A stretch of DNA of 35,868 nucleotides from Candidatus Parcubacteria bacterium (GTDB taxonomy: Bacteria > Patescibacteriota > Microgenomatia > Levybacterales > GWA1-39-11): positions 1 to 35,868 of the forward strand of contig QZIP01000033.1 in the NCBI GenBank assembly GCA_003599595.1. Reading direction: 5' to 3'. The number at the start of each line of letters is the position of its first letter. The first letter of the stretch is position 1. The position numbers were made by a program, and so were the translations under genes. Below, piece after piece: positions 7,270 through 15,256 of this stretch. The notes under the pieces are model-generated. The model was not told where the DNA came from. It did not search any database and saw nothing but the letters and a program-made list of their open reading frames with translations.

Positions 7270-8229
7270 TTAACGGTCCCCCTTCAAAATGTTGGACATT
7301 ACGGGAACAATAACGTTCCATTGGCTACGGACAGTCTGCAAGTGGGCTGGATCGGTCAACTGCATCTGAGTCACTGTCTTATTTTGCTCGCAAAAACGAG
7401 CAAAAGAAGTAACCAAACGCATCAGCCGGTCTCGGTTCAATTCCTTGTGAGGAAGCTTAACCTCAGCCTTCTTCTTAGGAGCCTTTCTAGTCTCAAGGGC
7501 CGATTCCCACTTCTCCAAAGTCACAATCTGCTGGGCTTCCGTATTGCCTTGACGCACATCACTGACAACTTGGAGAGCCTCATCACCCTTAACCTTGTAC
7601 TTGATTAGAACATTAGCCGCTCTCTTCATAGCATTCAAGTTTTCAATTCGGCCAAGGGCAAGCAATACAGAATTGCTCAAACCAGCAGTTGTAACAGAAG
7701 AACTTTCCAACTTCTTCTTGCATTCTTCAACCTGAAGGTTTCTGTAAACCAAATCGACCTTAATACCAAAAATTCTAGCAGCTTCTGCTACAGGCATACG
7801 ATGGATTTCATGCATATAACGAGCGTTAATTGCTGCCTCTTCCTTGGACATACCTTCCACAGCTTCCCAAGTGTTCACAACACGAGGAAGCAAGTCCATC
7901 ATCACAGGATCGTGAATCTGCACTACGTAAGCATCAATATGAGTACCAATATCACCAAACCCAAATGCACCAAGACGCTGATTACCGCTCCATGGCCAGT
8001 AGGAGTGCTTCTCCTTCTGGAGAACGGCCATGTTCCATGCTGTGTCCTCTTGCATTTTGAGAGCATAACGTAACATGACATCTTCGTTCACCTTCATACG
8101 AACCTGGTGCCGCTTTCCTTCTTCCAAATCAATCTTGGAAAATGGAATATTGGTCTCAATATCAAACTTGATACCAAGCAAACGCAGGTTCTGCTCAACT
8201 ACCGGATGCTTCACCCATTTCATAATCAA
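7270..8229 (-). CDS. ParB/Srx-like DNA-binding protein
   Basis: 319 residues. Residues 28-88 look like a ParB N-terminal (ParB/Srx) domain, with the signature GNQRLGA at 82-88 in place of the classical GERR box. Residues 145-165 (PVAEAARIFGIKVDLVYRNL) form a helix-turn-helix as in ParB. A basic linker (KAPKKKAEVK) separates a C-terminal helical domain. No ParA gene is visible here, so a role in partition is uncertain; ParB-like proteins on phages can also be regulators or nucleases. GC is clearly higher than in the neighbours, suggesting strong expression. GGGAG precedes ATG 8229, and the promoter at 8259-8292 drives it as the first gene of its unit. Confidence 0.8.
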   Translation of the reverse strand: MIMKWVKHPVVEQNLRLLGIKFDIETNIPFSKIDLEEGKRHQVRMKVNEDVMLRYALKMQEDTAWNMAVLQKEKHSYWPWSGNQRLGAFGFGDIGTHIDAYVVQIHDPVMMDLLPRVVNTWEAVEGMSKEEAAINARYMHEIHRMPVAEAARIFGIKVDLVYRNLQVEECKKKLESSSVTTAGLSNSVLLALGRIENLNAMKRAANVLIKYKVKGDEALQVVSDVRQGNTEAQQIVTLEKWESALETRKAPKKKAEVKLPHKELNRDRLMRLVTSFARFCEQNKTVTQMQLTDPAHLQTVRSQWNVIVPVMSNILKGDR

Positions 8230-8258
8230 TCTCCCTTAAACTAAGAGTTCCCTTAACC

Positions 8259-8292
8259 TAAAAACTAGACGTTGAACCGACTGAAAAGTTTT
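8259..8292 (-). promoter_or_regulatory. Repeated ECF-like promoter, copy 3
   Basis: Minus strand AACTTTT (8290-8284), 12 bases, CGTC (8271-8268), 8 bases, A at 8259. Predicted leader of about 29 bases to ATG 8229. The -35 element abuts the stop codon of the upstream gene at 8291. Confidence 0.87.
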
Positions 8293-8884
8293 AAGTTTTA
8301 ATTGAATTAGTTTGATTTTCAGATTTATTTGTAGGAACAAATTCCCCATTATTTGCAATAATATTTTGCATAATAGCTTGAAGTCTATCTTTTGCCTCTA
8401 CAAACTCCCTGCCAAAATTTATTGCTTCAGCAATATAATTTGGAACGCGATCATATCCAAAACCTTTACTCCAATCACTATTATCATAGTTATCTGGCGC
8501 ATTACTACACATTGATCTACGCTCAAAAGCGCTTTCAATCATTAATAATTGTTTTTCAGAGAAAATTTCCCTTAATTTGAAATCTAACACTCCCTTTCTT
8601 TCAACACGAAATATAGGTTTGGAGTGATGGTTATATTGTAATGTTAAATCTTTAACTTTCACATCATCCAATTTTCTAATGTAGCTAAGAAACATACTTC
8701 CTAATGCGCAAACACCACAATTTTTCTCTATTTTAGCAATAAATCTTTGTGCATTCCAATTCAACTTACTATTTAGATCATCAGGAATATCCCCGCTGCA
8801 ATAACCACTAAAACCAACTGTTCTGTACTTATCGAGATGAAGCAAAACATCCTTAGCCAAAGTTACTGCCATTTGTTTATTCAT
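8291..8884 (-). CDS. Hypothetical phage-type protein
   Basis: 197 residues, helical. Contains CGVCALGSMFLSYIRK (Cys pair) and FSEKQLLMIESAFE, a pattern I have met in unnamed phage proteins. C-terminal tail is Asn/Ser/Lys-rich. It is the last gene of the MoxR/VWA unit, and its stop codon touches promoter copy 3. Function unknown. Confidence 0.75.
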   Translation of the reverse strand: MNKQMAVTLAKDVLLHLDKYRTVGFSGYCSGDIPDDLNSKLNWNAQRFIAKIEKNCGVCALGSMFLSYIRKLDDVKVKDLTLQYNHHSKPIFRVERKGVLDFKLREIFSEKQLLMIESAFERRSMCSNAPDNYDNSDWSKGFGYDRVPNYIAEAINFGREFVEAKDRLQAIMQNIIANNGEFVPTNKSENQTNSIKT

Positions 8885-8886
8885 AA

Positions 8887-9357
8887 TTAACTTCTTTCAT
8901 TATCAAAAGCTATGTAATTAGAATTATTTGCATCTGGACACAAACCTTCAGGAAGTCTGGGAGTATCATATCTCCCCAATTTACCTTCTGCTGTTATATA
9001 CGCAACATGAATTCCATCAACCACCAAAAACACTGCACCGTTACCTTCATCTATTGAAAGATGAACTTCTTTAACATTAGGATCTTTTTGTTGTTTGATA
9101 ACAAACTTGTTTTTGAATTTAGCAGACATTTCTTCTCCTTGATAGTGAACGTTAAACTGGTATTCATTATACAGATTGTAATTAACTTTTCCTTCTGACA
9201 CCAATTCATTTAAAAAAGTTTCAAGATCATCACGTTCTAGTTCTTTACTGTAACTCCAACATAATGAATATTGAATCCAAGATAAGGAATACAATTGTCT
9301 TGAATTAATTTTAAGTAATTCTAATATTTCATTTTTAATTGTTTCTTTGTCATTCAT
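8887..9357 (-). CDS. Hypothetical protein
   Basis: 156 residues. Residues 1-60 are helical and could be a winged-helix-type domain (IKNEILELLKINSRQLYSLS ... LNELVSEGKV); residues 95-150 are beta-rich (VHLSIDEGNGAVFLVVDGIHVAYI). Overlaps the end of the VWA-like gene by eight bases, so it is translationally coupled to it and may serve the same complex. No family recognised. Confidence 0.75.
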   Translation of the reverse strand: MNDKETIKNEILELLKINSRQLYSLSWIQYSLCWSYSKELERDDLETFLNELVSEGKVNYNLYNEYQFNVHYQGEEMSAKFKNKFVIKQQKDPNVKEVHLSIDEGNGAVFLVVDGIHVAYITAEGKLGRYDTPRLPEGLCPDANNSNYIAFDNERS

Positions 9358-10753
9358 AGTCGTTAAGATTGTAAAAGTTACATTCCTTTGGAGCTAATTG
9401 TGAAATATAATGACTTTCGACCCAAGCAGTGCTTTTTTCACTTGAATGCACATTTACTGGCACTGTTGACAAAAACCAATACCAATTCTTAGGTATTTCT
9501 GGTTTTACTTCGTCTCCATACCCATCAGTAATAATAAACACAGCCTTGGGGTATTCAGTATTTTCTTTCTTTTTATCTTGTTGAATATGTCTTTCAATAA
9601 GAGCAAAAGAAGTTCCTCCACCACCTTTCATTTTTCTAGATGCTAAAGTAGTTTCAAATACTGCGTCATCAAAACAAAATAGTCTAATATCAAATCTTTC
9701 TTTAGGTAACGTTTCAGCTGCTTGAAAGAATCTGTCTTTCAAATGGTAACAACTGCCGCTAGTGTCTAAAAAGAAGAATACTTTAATTCTATTCTTTTCC
9801 TTCTCCCTAGTATCAATTTCCATATCAGAAGGAAGAAATAGTTTACTTGGTAGAAACTGGAACCTTCTATTTAATCTAGCCCATTGTTCATGATCTTTAT
9901 CATGCCTTTTAATGAACTTCTGGGACCATTTCTTGATAACAGTTTCCCATTTCTTTTTCTTTCTAATATCTTTTTTAGCAGCAAAATGCCAAAGGTTTCC
10001 CGCACCCTTGCCAGCTAATTTACCTCCTGGCATTCCTCCTTCTTCTTTTTGGAAATGCCTCTTTACTGTGTTTTCAATTCCAGCTTTTTCTTCATCAGAT
10101 AAACCTTTGTCTAACTTTCCTATAATGTCTGCAAAATCTCCCATTTTACTATGATCGTCTAGCGGTGCAACTCCTTCTCCATCACCCTCTCCAGGTAATC
10201 CTAAACCGCCCATTCCCTTGCTACCAGAACCTGCACAAACAGTTGCTACATCTATTTCTAGCCTATCAAACAAACTAATATAATACTCAAAACATTCATT
10301 ATCTGGAATAGGTCTACCAACTTTATCTAATCTAGGCTTGCCTTTCGGACCTTTGAAAACTGTATCCACCCAACAAAGTTTTTTCCATCCCTTAATCTTA
10401 GTTCTATCAAACTTAAACGATCGTACTAATGTGTGATTTACTACAATATCTAAAGCAACATTACACGCTTGTTTATCTAATGCAGTTTTAGTTCGTATTC
10501 CATGATTAAAAATCACATGTAATGCTTCATGACAAATCACAAACAATCTCTCATATGCATTACATTTGTCCCAAAACTTAGGATTGAACAAAAACTGAAC
10601 AAAATCACCACCTTTATCAAAGGTTACTGCTGCTGTATCAATTTCTTCAGTAAATACAGGCTTCCCCATCTCCCATAACTTGTAAAAAACACTATGAAAA
10701 TCTTCAAGTTGCAAGCAAATATCTAACCATTCATCTCTGGGAATATACTTCAT
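9350..10753 (-). CDS. VWA-like protein with metallopeptidase-type N-domain (DUF2201-like)
   Basis: 467 residues. The N-terminal domain has a zincin-type HEALH motif (residues 75-79) as in the DUF2201 putative metallopeptidase domain; a Gly-rich and Lys-rich linker spans about 173-270; the C-terminal part is a VWA-like domain with the metal-site motif D330-T-S-G-S334 (FFFLDTSGS) and a later FIITDGYGDE. This architecture is the usual partner of MoxR-type AAA+ ATPases, and the ATPase gene lies directly upstream with a four-base overlap. Such pairs are thought to remodel or activate other proteins; the target here is unknown. Whether the HEALH site still cleaves peptides is untested. Confidence 0.85.
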   Translation of the reverse strand: MKYIPRDEWLDICLQLEDFHSVFYKLWEMGKPVFTEEIDTAAVTFDKGGDFVQFLFNPKFWDKCNAYERLFVICHEALHVIFNHGIRTKTALDKQACNVALDIVVNHTLVRSFKFDRTKIKGWKKLCWVDTVFKGPKGKPRLDKVGRPIPDNECFEYYISLFDRLEIDVATVCAGSGSKGMGGLGLPGEGDGEGVAPLDDHSKMGDFADIIGKLDKGLSDEEKAGIENTVKRHFQKEEGGMPGGKLAGKGAGNLWHFAAKKDIRKKKKWETVIKKWSQKFIKRHDKDHEQWARLNRRFQFLPSKLFLPSDMEIDTREKEKNRIKVFFFLDTSGSCYHLKDRFFQAAETLPKERFDIRLFCFDDAVFETTLASRKMKGGGGTSFALIERHIQQDKKKENTEYPKAVFIITDGYGDEVKPEIPKNWYWFLSTVPVNVHSSEKSTAWVESHYISQLAPKECNFYNLNDYE

Positions 10754-12081
10754 ATTACTTTAACACCACCTTTACCGTCTTTACCTAACTTTGTTTCTTT
10801 AGTAGCTTTCAAAAGATCTTTCAAATCAGAAAGATCTACAGGATCAGTATCAGGAGCATCAGTTGCATCTACCTTTTTAATTTTTACTTTTGGTTTATTA
10901 GCTAATTCTTGACGAATAGCTTGTTGTAAATCTCTATTAGTTCCAGCAGTTTGGATATGATCAATTACTTGATCAAATCGTTTGTGTTCATTAATCTGAT
11001 CACAAACAAGTTTCAAAACACGTTTGTTGTTTGCCATTAAAGCAATTAAATGTTCTTTTCCAGTTAATGGCAAAAAGAAATTCATCATATCCACATCTCT
11101 TAAAATGTGAGACATTGCATCAGAGTAGTTATTTTCATCTTCAAGAAATACTTCAGCTGAGTTAGTATTATTCTCTCTCATATATCTCTTGAGAGTGTCT
11201 TCAATAGGTTCATTATCAATGGCTTTTCTCAAAGCTGAGGGATTGACACATAAAGGCAAAATGTCTTTTATATCTCCACCATCTCTATACATTTGAAGCG
11301 CATAATCTAATCTTCTAGGAGAAACTAAAGCTTGTTTATCAGCATCCAAAGCTCTCCACCACCCACAAGCAGCTTTAGCTATGCTGAGACCATACTTTTT
11401 AGTAAACCAATCTTGGCTAGGACGATAAGGCACTTCTACTTTAACATGAAAACGATCCTCTTGAGCTGGATCAATTTTTTCCACATCATAACCACCATCA
11501 TCTTCTTCTGGATTAATAGCAGCCCATACAACTTTGAGATTTGGAAATTTTTTGCCGTTGATACTTTTGAATTGAATCAATTCCATAATTGCGTTGCGAA
11601 TTTTACTAGTTGATCTATTGTATTCGTCCATGAATATAGCTTGGATTTTATCTCCTGTAAACACTTTTGGTCGAACCAACTCCAAATAAGAAGTCCCATC
11701 TTCCCCCTTAACCTCTTTAGGCACTCCTACGAAGTCTACCCAAGGGTCTAACGTTGCTGCACTAAAATATAAGTAGGTTTCGTTAAGGATTAATCCTGCT
11801 TTCTCAAAACAAGATTGTACCATAGAAGTCTTACCTACACCATGTTTTCCTACAAATAATACATTGTAGTTTTTCTCAAACCAAAAAGCGAGTTTATCTT
11901 CTCTAAGAGTAGCAGCAGTTGCGGCAACAGCCATTTGTTCTAGCCCTTCGTTATATTTACCAATTATTTCTTCAAATAATTTGTTATACAGTTCTTTATT
12001 AAAATGAATGAGTTCACATTGTACATTACTTTCTAATGCGCGAGATGCTAACATTGTGTCGTGAAATATTTCATGACTCAT
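10750..12081 (-). CDS. MoxR-type AAA+ ATPase
   Basis: 443 residues. Walker A is G78-KHGVGKTS; Walker B is IFMDEYNR (about 149-156); a sensor-1-like VVWAAINPE follows. N-terminal 60 residues are a helical extension, and the C-terminal 120 residues hold a lid domain plus a basic, then acidic tail ending GKDGKGGVKVI. The enzyme should hydrolyse ATP as a ring and act with the VWA/metallopeptidase-like protein encoded next (stop and start overlap by four bases). MoxR-VWA pairs mature metalloenzymes or remodel complexes in bacteria; a phage-borne pair could modify host or virion complexes, but that is inference. Confidence 0.88.
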   Translation of the reverse strand: MSHEIFHDTMLASRALESNVQCELIHFNKELYNKLFEEIIGKYNEGLEQMAVAATAATLREDKLAFWFEKNYNVLFVGKHGVGKTSMVQSCFEKAGLILNETYLYFSAATLDPWVDFVGVPKEVKGEDGTSYLELVRPKVFTGDKIQAIFMDEYNRSTSKIRNAIMELIQFKSINGKKFPNLKVVWAAINPEEDDGGYDVEKIDPAQEDRFHVKVEVPYRPSQDWFTKKYGLSIAKAACGWWRALDADKQALVSPRRLDYALQMYRDGGDIKDILPLCVNPSALRKAIDNEPIEDTLKRYMRENNTNSAEVFLEDENNYSDAMSHILRDVDMMNFFLPLTGKEHLIALMANNKRVLKLVCDQINEHKRFDQVIDHIQTAGTNRDLQQAIRQELANKPKVKIKKVDATDAPDTDPVDLSDLKDLLKATKETKLGKDGKGGVKVI

Positions 12082-12274
12082 CTTTTAACTCATTTGCTGG
12101 TACAGTTTTTTCATAAATATACTGCCCAGGAGACTGTTTTCGATAGATACGAATGAAACCATCACCCATCATTCCACAATATAATACTGGACCCCCATCT
12201 GGTTCTTCACCAGAAGTGCACTGCTCAACTATTTTTCCATCATAAGGCCCACCATTTAATGTTACACTTGCCAT
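12071..12274 (-). CDS. Small beta-rich conserved protein
   Basis: 67 residues starting MASVTLNGGPYDG, a start seen in small proteins of planctomycetes and phages. Alternating strands (GPVLYCGMMGDGFIRIYRK, YIYEKTVPANE) suggest a single small beta fold. Overlaps the MoxR gene start by 11 bases. Function unknown. Confidence 0.75.
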   Translation of the reverse strand: MASVTLNGGPYDGKIVEQCTSGEEPDGGPVLYCGMMGDGFIRIYRKQSPGQYIYEKTVPANELKDES

Positions 12275-12348
12275 TAATGATTCCTCAATTGATTAAACTC
12301 CACCGCTTGTCTCATCCAATGTCCATGTATCTCTGATAAACATCATCT

Positions 12349-12567
12349 CTAAAAAGATGAAGAATTCCACCTTTTTAAATCCAATAAAATTGGTGATAAC
12401 CCTCTTGTTGTATTAGATATTCTAACTTCTTGAATTCCAGATATATTAGTTTCTAATAGTTTTTGAGCAGCGATTACCAATAAACTTAAGTCATCATGAT
12501 AATAAGAGTTGACCGGGATATCATAACCTATTGATGGATGACAGTAACAATCTAAATACCATTTCAT
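12349..12567 (-). CDS. Hypothetical protein
   Basis: 72 residues with an N-terminal WYLDCYCHPSIGYDIP segment and a helix SLLVIAAQKLLETNIS. ATG 12567 overlaps the preceding stop (ATGA). The next 74 bases to 12274 hold only a 17-codon frame. Family unknown. Confidence 0.72.
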   Translation of the reverse strand: MKWYLDCYCHPSIGYDIPVNSYYHDDLSLLVIAAQKLLETNISGIQEVRISNTTRGLSPILLDLKRWNSSSF

Positions 12568-12761
12568 TTAGGTTTATCTTTCTTGTGTTTCTTAGTAGGG
12601 GATATATGTGTTATCACATTATTATATCCTGCATCAAATTCAATTAATGCACGTTTACCATATTTAGCTTGTAATTGAATTACAAGTAATCTAATGTCTT
12701 CAAGAGACATTATTTTGTCTCCATCCCATTCTGGGAGATTTTGCCAAATGTATTCTCTCAT
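12564..12761 (-). CDS. Small hypothetical protein, predicted leaderless
   Basis: 65 residues; helix MSLEDIRLLVIQLQAKYG, then a strand GKRALIEFDAGYNNVITHI and a basic tail KKHKKDKPK. First gene of the MoxR/VWA unit. The A of ATG 12761 coincides with the predicted transcription start of promoter copy 4, and no Shine-Dalgarno precedes it. Confidence 0.75.
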   Translation of the reverse strand: MREYIWQNLPEWDGDKIMSLEDIRLLVIQLQAKYGKRALIEFDAGYNNVITHISPTKKHKKDKPK

Positions 12762-12794
12762 ATAATCTAGACGTTGTTAACAGTGATTAGTTTT
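12761..12794 (-). promoter_or_regulatory. Repeated ECF-like promoter, copy 4
   Basis: Minus strand AACTAAT (12792-12786), 12 bases, CGTC (12773-12770), 8 bases, A at 12761, which is the first base of the start codon. The -35 element directly abuts the stop of the upstream gene at 12793. Confidence 0.85.
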
Positions 12795-12987
12795 ACTTTA
12801 ACCATTCTTTTAATTGGTCTAACATATCAAACATGATAAATTCGTTTAGTTCATTCTTTTTAGGTTTGTAATCCATAATATGTGGTTCTAACGAAATATG
12901 TGAATATTCTATTTCACCACCAAATCTAACAATAATATCTGCTAAAGCAGAACGGATCTTTCGTTGAGCTTCGGGATTTGGATGCAT
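12793..12987 (-). CDS. Small helical protein
   Basis: 64 residues, MHPNPEAQRKIRSALADIIV then FGGEIEYSHISLEPHI and a C-terminal helix ending LKEWLK. It ends right at promoter copy 4 and starts two bases after the stop at 12990. Unknown family. Confidence 0.72.
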   Translation of the reverse strand: MHPNPEAQRKIRSALADIIVRFGGEIEYSHISLEPHIMDYKPKKNELNEFIMFDMLDQLKEWLK

Positions 12988-12989
12988 AA

Positions 12990-13454
12990 TTATCTCCTGT
13001 TATAAACTAATAAAGATTCATTTTTAAACCGAGTCAAAGACCTAAGAGTTGTACCTTCAATCATATCTCTACTCATAATCGTAACCAACACATTCCTATC
13101 ACCTTCCATCTTAGTCATAAAAACAGCATCTCCACTTAAACTAAGATAAAAATTGTAAGGTGTTAAATCTCCATGTTGTTGCTCCATAGCTTTCAGAAAA
13201 TTAACATCGGTAACTTTATTATTGGCTTCTTTAGCAGCTTTATAAGCTGCTGCAATACGACCGTCAATTTGACGACGGGTATTTGTAAGGATGTTGCGAA
13301 TATTATGAGCTAGACTGACACAAGTCTCGCAACTAGAGATATGACAATTAGAGAGATGAGAATATCGTTTAGGGTCTACAATTCTTTCCTGCCACCGTTC
13401 TCTAGCATGTTCTGTAATATTGAGTTCGTAGTTTCTGGAATAAGTGATTGCCAT
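12990..13454 (-). CDS. Hypothetical protein with HARERWQERI start motif
   Basis: 154 residues. N-terminal ITEHARERWQERIV resembles a motif in small phage proteins and in some RelE/BrnT-like folds (HAxxRxxxR), then a CHISSCETC segment, a long helix with AAAYKAAKEANN, and two strands near the end (DAVFMTKMEGDRNVLVTIMS). The last two strands would fit a RelE-like core, but toxin function is not demonstrated and no antitoxin is evident. CAGGAG Shine-Dalgarno; first gene after promoter copy 5. Confidence 0.72.
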   Translation of the reverse strand: MAITYSRNYELNITEHARERWQERIVDPKRYSHLSNCHISSCETCVSLAHNIRNILTNTRRQIDGRIAAAYKAAKEANNKVTDVNFLKAMEQQHGDLTPYNFYLSLSGDAVFMTKMEGDRNVLVTIMSRDMIEGTTLRSLTRFKNESLLVYNRR

Positions 13455-13495
13455 TGGAGAACTCCTGTAAATACATTAATATAAACCCTTCCCGT

Positions 13496-13529
13496 TAATT
13501 ATTAGACGTTGCCCAGACTGAAAAGTTTC
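13496..13529 (-). promoter_or_regulatory. Repeated ECF-like promoter, copy 5
   Basis: Minus strand AACTTTT (13527-13521), 12 bases, CGTC (13508-13505), 8 bases, A at 13496. Leader of about 41 bases to ATG 13454. It abuts the stop of the upstream gene at 13530. Confidence 0.87.
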
Positions 13530-13925
13530 CTAACTATTAGTGGATTCATTAGTTACAGTTAGTGTTTTATATTTCTTTTCAATGTCTAAAAAATAATCAT
13601 AACAATGATGGCTTAGTATATGAATATCAAGAGCTCGTTCTAGGCTATCTAAAAATATCCTTTCCATTCCAAACCCAGTTAAATCTACTATTTCACCCTT
13701 CAATGATCGAACAAATCTTTGCAAATTCCATAAAGATCGCTCTAGTTTTTCTGCTAAAACCAAAGCTTGTTTTTCCGTTTGCTTTTTACACTCTTCATAC
13801 TTCTTCCTTTCTTCTTCTGAAAACTTACTTACTCTTTCATCTTCCATTTTCTTATAATATTCAACTTGAGCTTGTTCATGCTTTCTAATCTCTTCATCAC
13901 TTGGTCTAGTCCATGTGGATTCCAT
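13530..13925 (-). CDS. Coiled-coil hypothetical protein
   Basis: 131 residues from ATG 13925, which has AGAAGGG upstream and a 20-base overlap with the preceding gene; a longer frame to 13997 would overlap by 92. Residues 5-60 are a highly charged helix rich in Glu and Lys; the remainder is helical (LERSLWNLQRFVRSLKGEIVD). Last gene of the unit that begins with the structured RNA. Function unknown. Confidence 0.7.
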   Translation of the reverse strand: MESTWTRPSDEEIRKHEQAQVEYYKKMEDERVSKFSEEERKKYEECKKQTEKQALVLAEKLERSLWNLQRFVRSLKGEIVDLTGFGMERIFLDSLERALDIHILSHHCYDYFLDIEKKYKTLTVTNESTNS

Positions 13926-14073
13926 CTGTATGCCCTTCTGGACAAGTAATGTCCCAATAGTCGTCTTCGGATTTTTCCATTTGGCCACCATCTTCAATTA
14001 CTTTTGCAGCTAGCAATTCAGCAGTAGCTTCGTCACCACTATCGTAACCACAAATATCACAGTATACGTACAT
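13906..14073 (-). CDS. Small zinc-knuckle protein
   Basis: 55 residues from ATG 14073 (MYVYCDICGYDSG), preferred over the frame start at 14118 because CGGAG lies upstream and the gene then begins four bases after the preceding stop. CDIC near the N-terminus and CPEGH near the C-terminus make a likely CCCH zinc site. Confidence 0.72.
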   Translation of the reverse strand: MYVYCDICGYDSGDEATAELLAAKVIEDGGQMEKSEDDYWDITCPEGHTDGIHMD

Positions 14074-14077
14074 AACA

Positions 14078-14287
14078 CTACTCCGGCTTAGGTATAGGTG
14101 TATCAGACCACTCAGCATCTACCAAATCATCAATTTCTTCTTCATGTTCCCATCCAGCCATGAAGAAAACATCTTTGCCAAAATAGTTTAACTTTACCAA
14201 AACAACATTCTCATCATAAGAATTTTTGTTCTTTTCTTTTAACCAGTAGTGCCCATCTTGAGTTGGTTTTTCTTTTGTATATTTCAT
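14078..14287 (-). CDS. Small hypothetical protein
   Basis: 69 residues beginning with KEKPTQDGHYWLK, the KPxxxGxYWL pattern common to small phage proteins of the DUF551-like type, and ending with a Trp-containing acidic tail. Overlaps the SLOG-like gene by four bases. Role unknown. Confidence 0.75.
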   Translation of the reverse strand: MKYTKEKPTQDGHYWLKEKNKNSYDENVVLVKLNYFGKDVFFMAGWEHEEEIDDLVDAEWSDTPIPKPE

Positions 14288-14757
14288 CTGATTTTCTCCT
14301 GTTGTAATAAATCAAACACTATTGACAGGTAATCAATGACAAATTGTTCAATATTTCTATTACCATTTCCAGCAACGTTTAGAACTTCAATATTATGTTC
14401 ATGTATCCAATCCACTACTTCTTCATGTGATATTGGATTAAGAATATCAACATCTATATATAGTTTGTCGTGTTTCTTAATTGCTTTTAATGTGCACTTT
14501 TCACCTGGGGACTTGAAACTGATAGCAAATCGAATAGTACCATCAGCTTCCATTACATTTGCTTCAGTTCTTACAGCATAACTAGGACTCAAAGATTCTC
14601 TGAGTCCATATAACTTAGCAAATTTAGGATTGGTTCCATCAATAGTTTTGTATCCTTTCGGCATACAACCTCCTGTGGGGATACCAAACTTAGCAGCCGT
14701 TATCACACCGGCAGCATCAGCACCAATCTGACCACCCGAAATTACTTTTTTAATCAT
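14284..14757 (-). CDS. SLOG-superfamily protein, putative molybdenum-carrier-like
   Basis: 157 residues from ATG 14757; the upstream extension overlaps the preceding gene and is not family-like. KVISGGQIGADAAGVITAAK, then GIPTGGCMPKG, then YxVRTExNVxxADGTI are hallmarks of the putative molybdenum carrier family (Rossmann-like, related to the LOG/DprA SLOG superfamily), which binds nucleotides or nucleotide-derived ligands. Most relatives have GGQTGAD; here it is GGQIGAD, a Thr to Ile change in the ligand loop. The last third carries VLNVAGNGNRN, matching the family's NVAGPR-type strand. The true ligand is unknown. Confidence 0.78.
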   Translation of the reverse strand: MIKKVISGGQIGADAAGVITAAKFGIPTGGCMPKGYKTIDGTNPKFAKLYGLRESLSPSYAVRTEANVMEADGTIRFAISFKSPGEKCTLKAIKKHDKLYIDVDILNPISHEEVVDWIHEHNIEVLNVAGNGNRNIEQFVIDYLSIVFDLLQQEKIR

Positions 14758-14992
14758 TTTTGGGCCCATATTGTATGGCAAAACCATCTTCTGGACATTC
14801 AGGATCTACTCCCTTACGCGCTAATCCTAACTCAATAAGAGCATCGTCACAATACATTTGATATGGAGTGAAATCATATTCACCGCTCATTTCCCAAACT
14901 TTAAGAGCCATTTGCTTTTTATCTATTGGCTCATCAGATGCTAACATATTAAAAATATCACCAAATATTGCTGCACTTGTTCTATCTGCCAT
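14750..14992 (-). CDS. Conserved planctomycete/phage small protein
   Basis: 80 residues with MADRTSAAIFGDIFNMLA ... KVWEMSGEYDFTPYQMYCDDALIELGLARKGVDP, a pattern I recognise from unnamed small proteins in planctomycetes and phages. Mostly helical. Ends overlapping the SLOG-like gene. Function unknown. Confidence 0.78.
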   Translation of the reverse strand: MADRTSAAIFGDIFNMLASDEPIDKKQMALKVWEMSGEYDFTPYQMYCDDALIELGLARKGVDPECPEDGFAIQYGPKND

Positions 14993-15013
14993 ATCACTGC
15001 TCCTTTAATTTAT

Positions 15014-15256
15014 CTAATTATCTTTGTAAGCACCTAAAACTTTTTTCTTAATTTTTTCAGCTTCTTCACTTGGTATCCACCAACACTCACAACCAAGTAA
15101 TATTTCTCCATTTTCTAATTTTATTTCAGGCATAGGTGTATCTTCATCTTCTGAATCATAATCAAACAAAAGAATTCCATATCCTAGAAACTTCATTTTG
15201 ATATCAAAAACTTCAACTTCTGTTCCAGCAGAACATTTAATCGGTTTATCCACCAT
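15014..15256 (-). CDS. Small acidic beta-rich protein
   Basis: 80 residues; strands TEVEVFDIKMKFLGYGILL and EIKLENGEILLGCECWWIP, then a basic C-terminal helix. Shares one base with the preceding stop (TAATG), with GGAG upstream. The pattern looks like a small barrel; family unknown. Confidence 0.73.
   Translation of the reverse strand: MVDKPIKCSAGTEVEVFDIKMKFLGYGILLFDYDSEDEDTPMPEIKLENGEILLGCECWWIPSEEAEKIKKKVLGAYKDN

Noticed and set aside
9360-9385. Promoter-like AACTTTT followed by CGAC on the minus strand
   Set aside because: It is inside the end of a coding gene, the spacer is 10 bases and the box is CGAC, so it does not meet the consensus.
12293-12346. 17-codon minus-strand frame between 12274 and 12349
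   Set aside because: Too short to judge, weak ribosome site, and no recognisable features, although it fills the gap.
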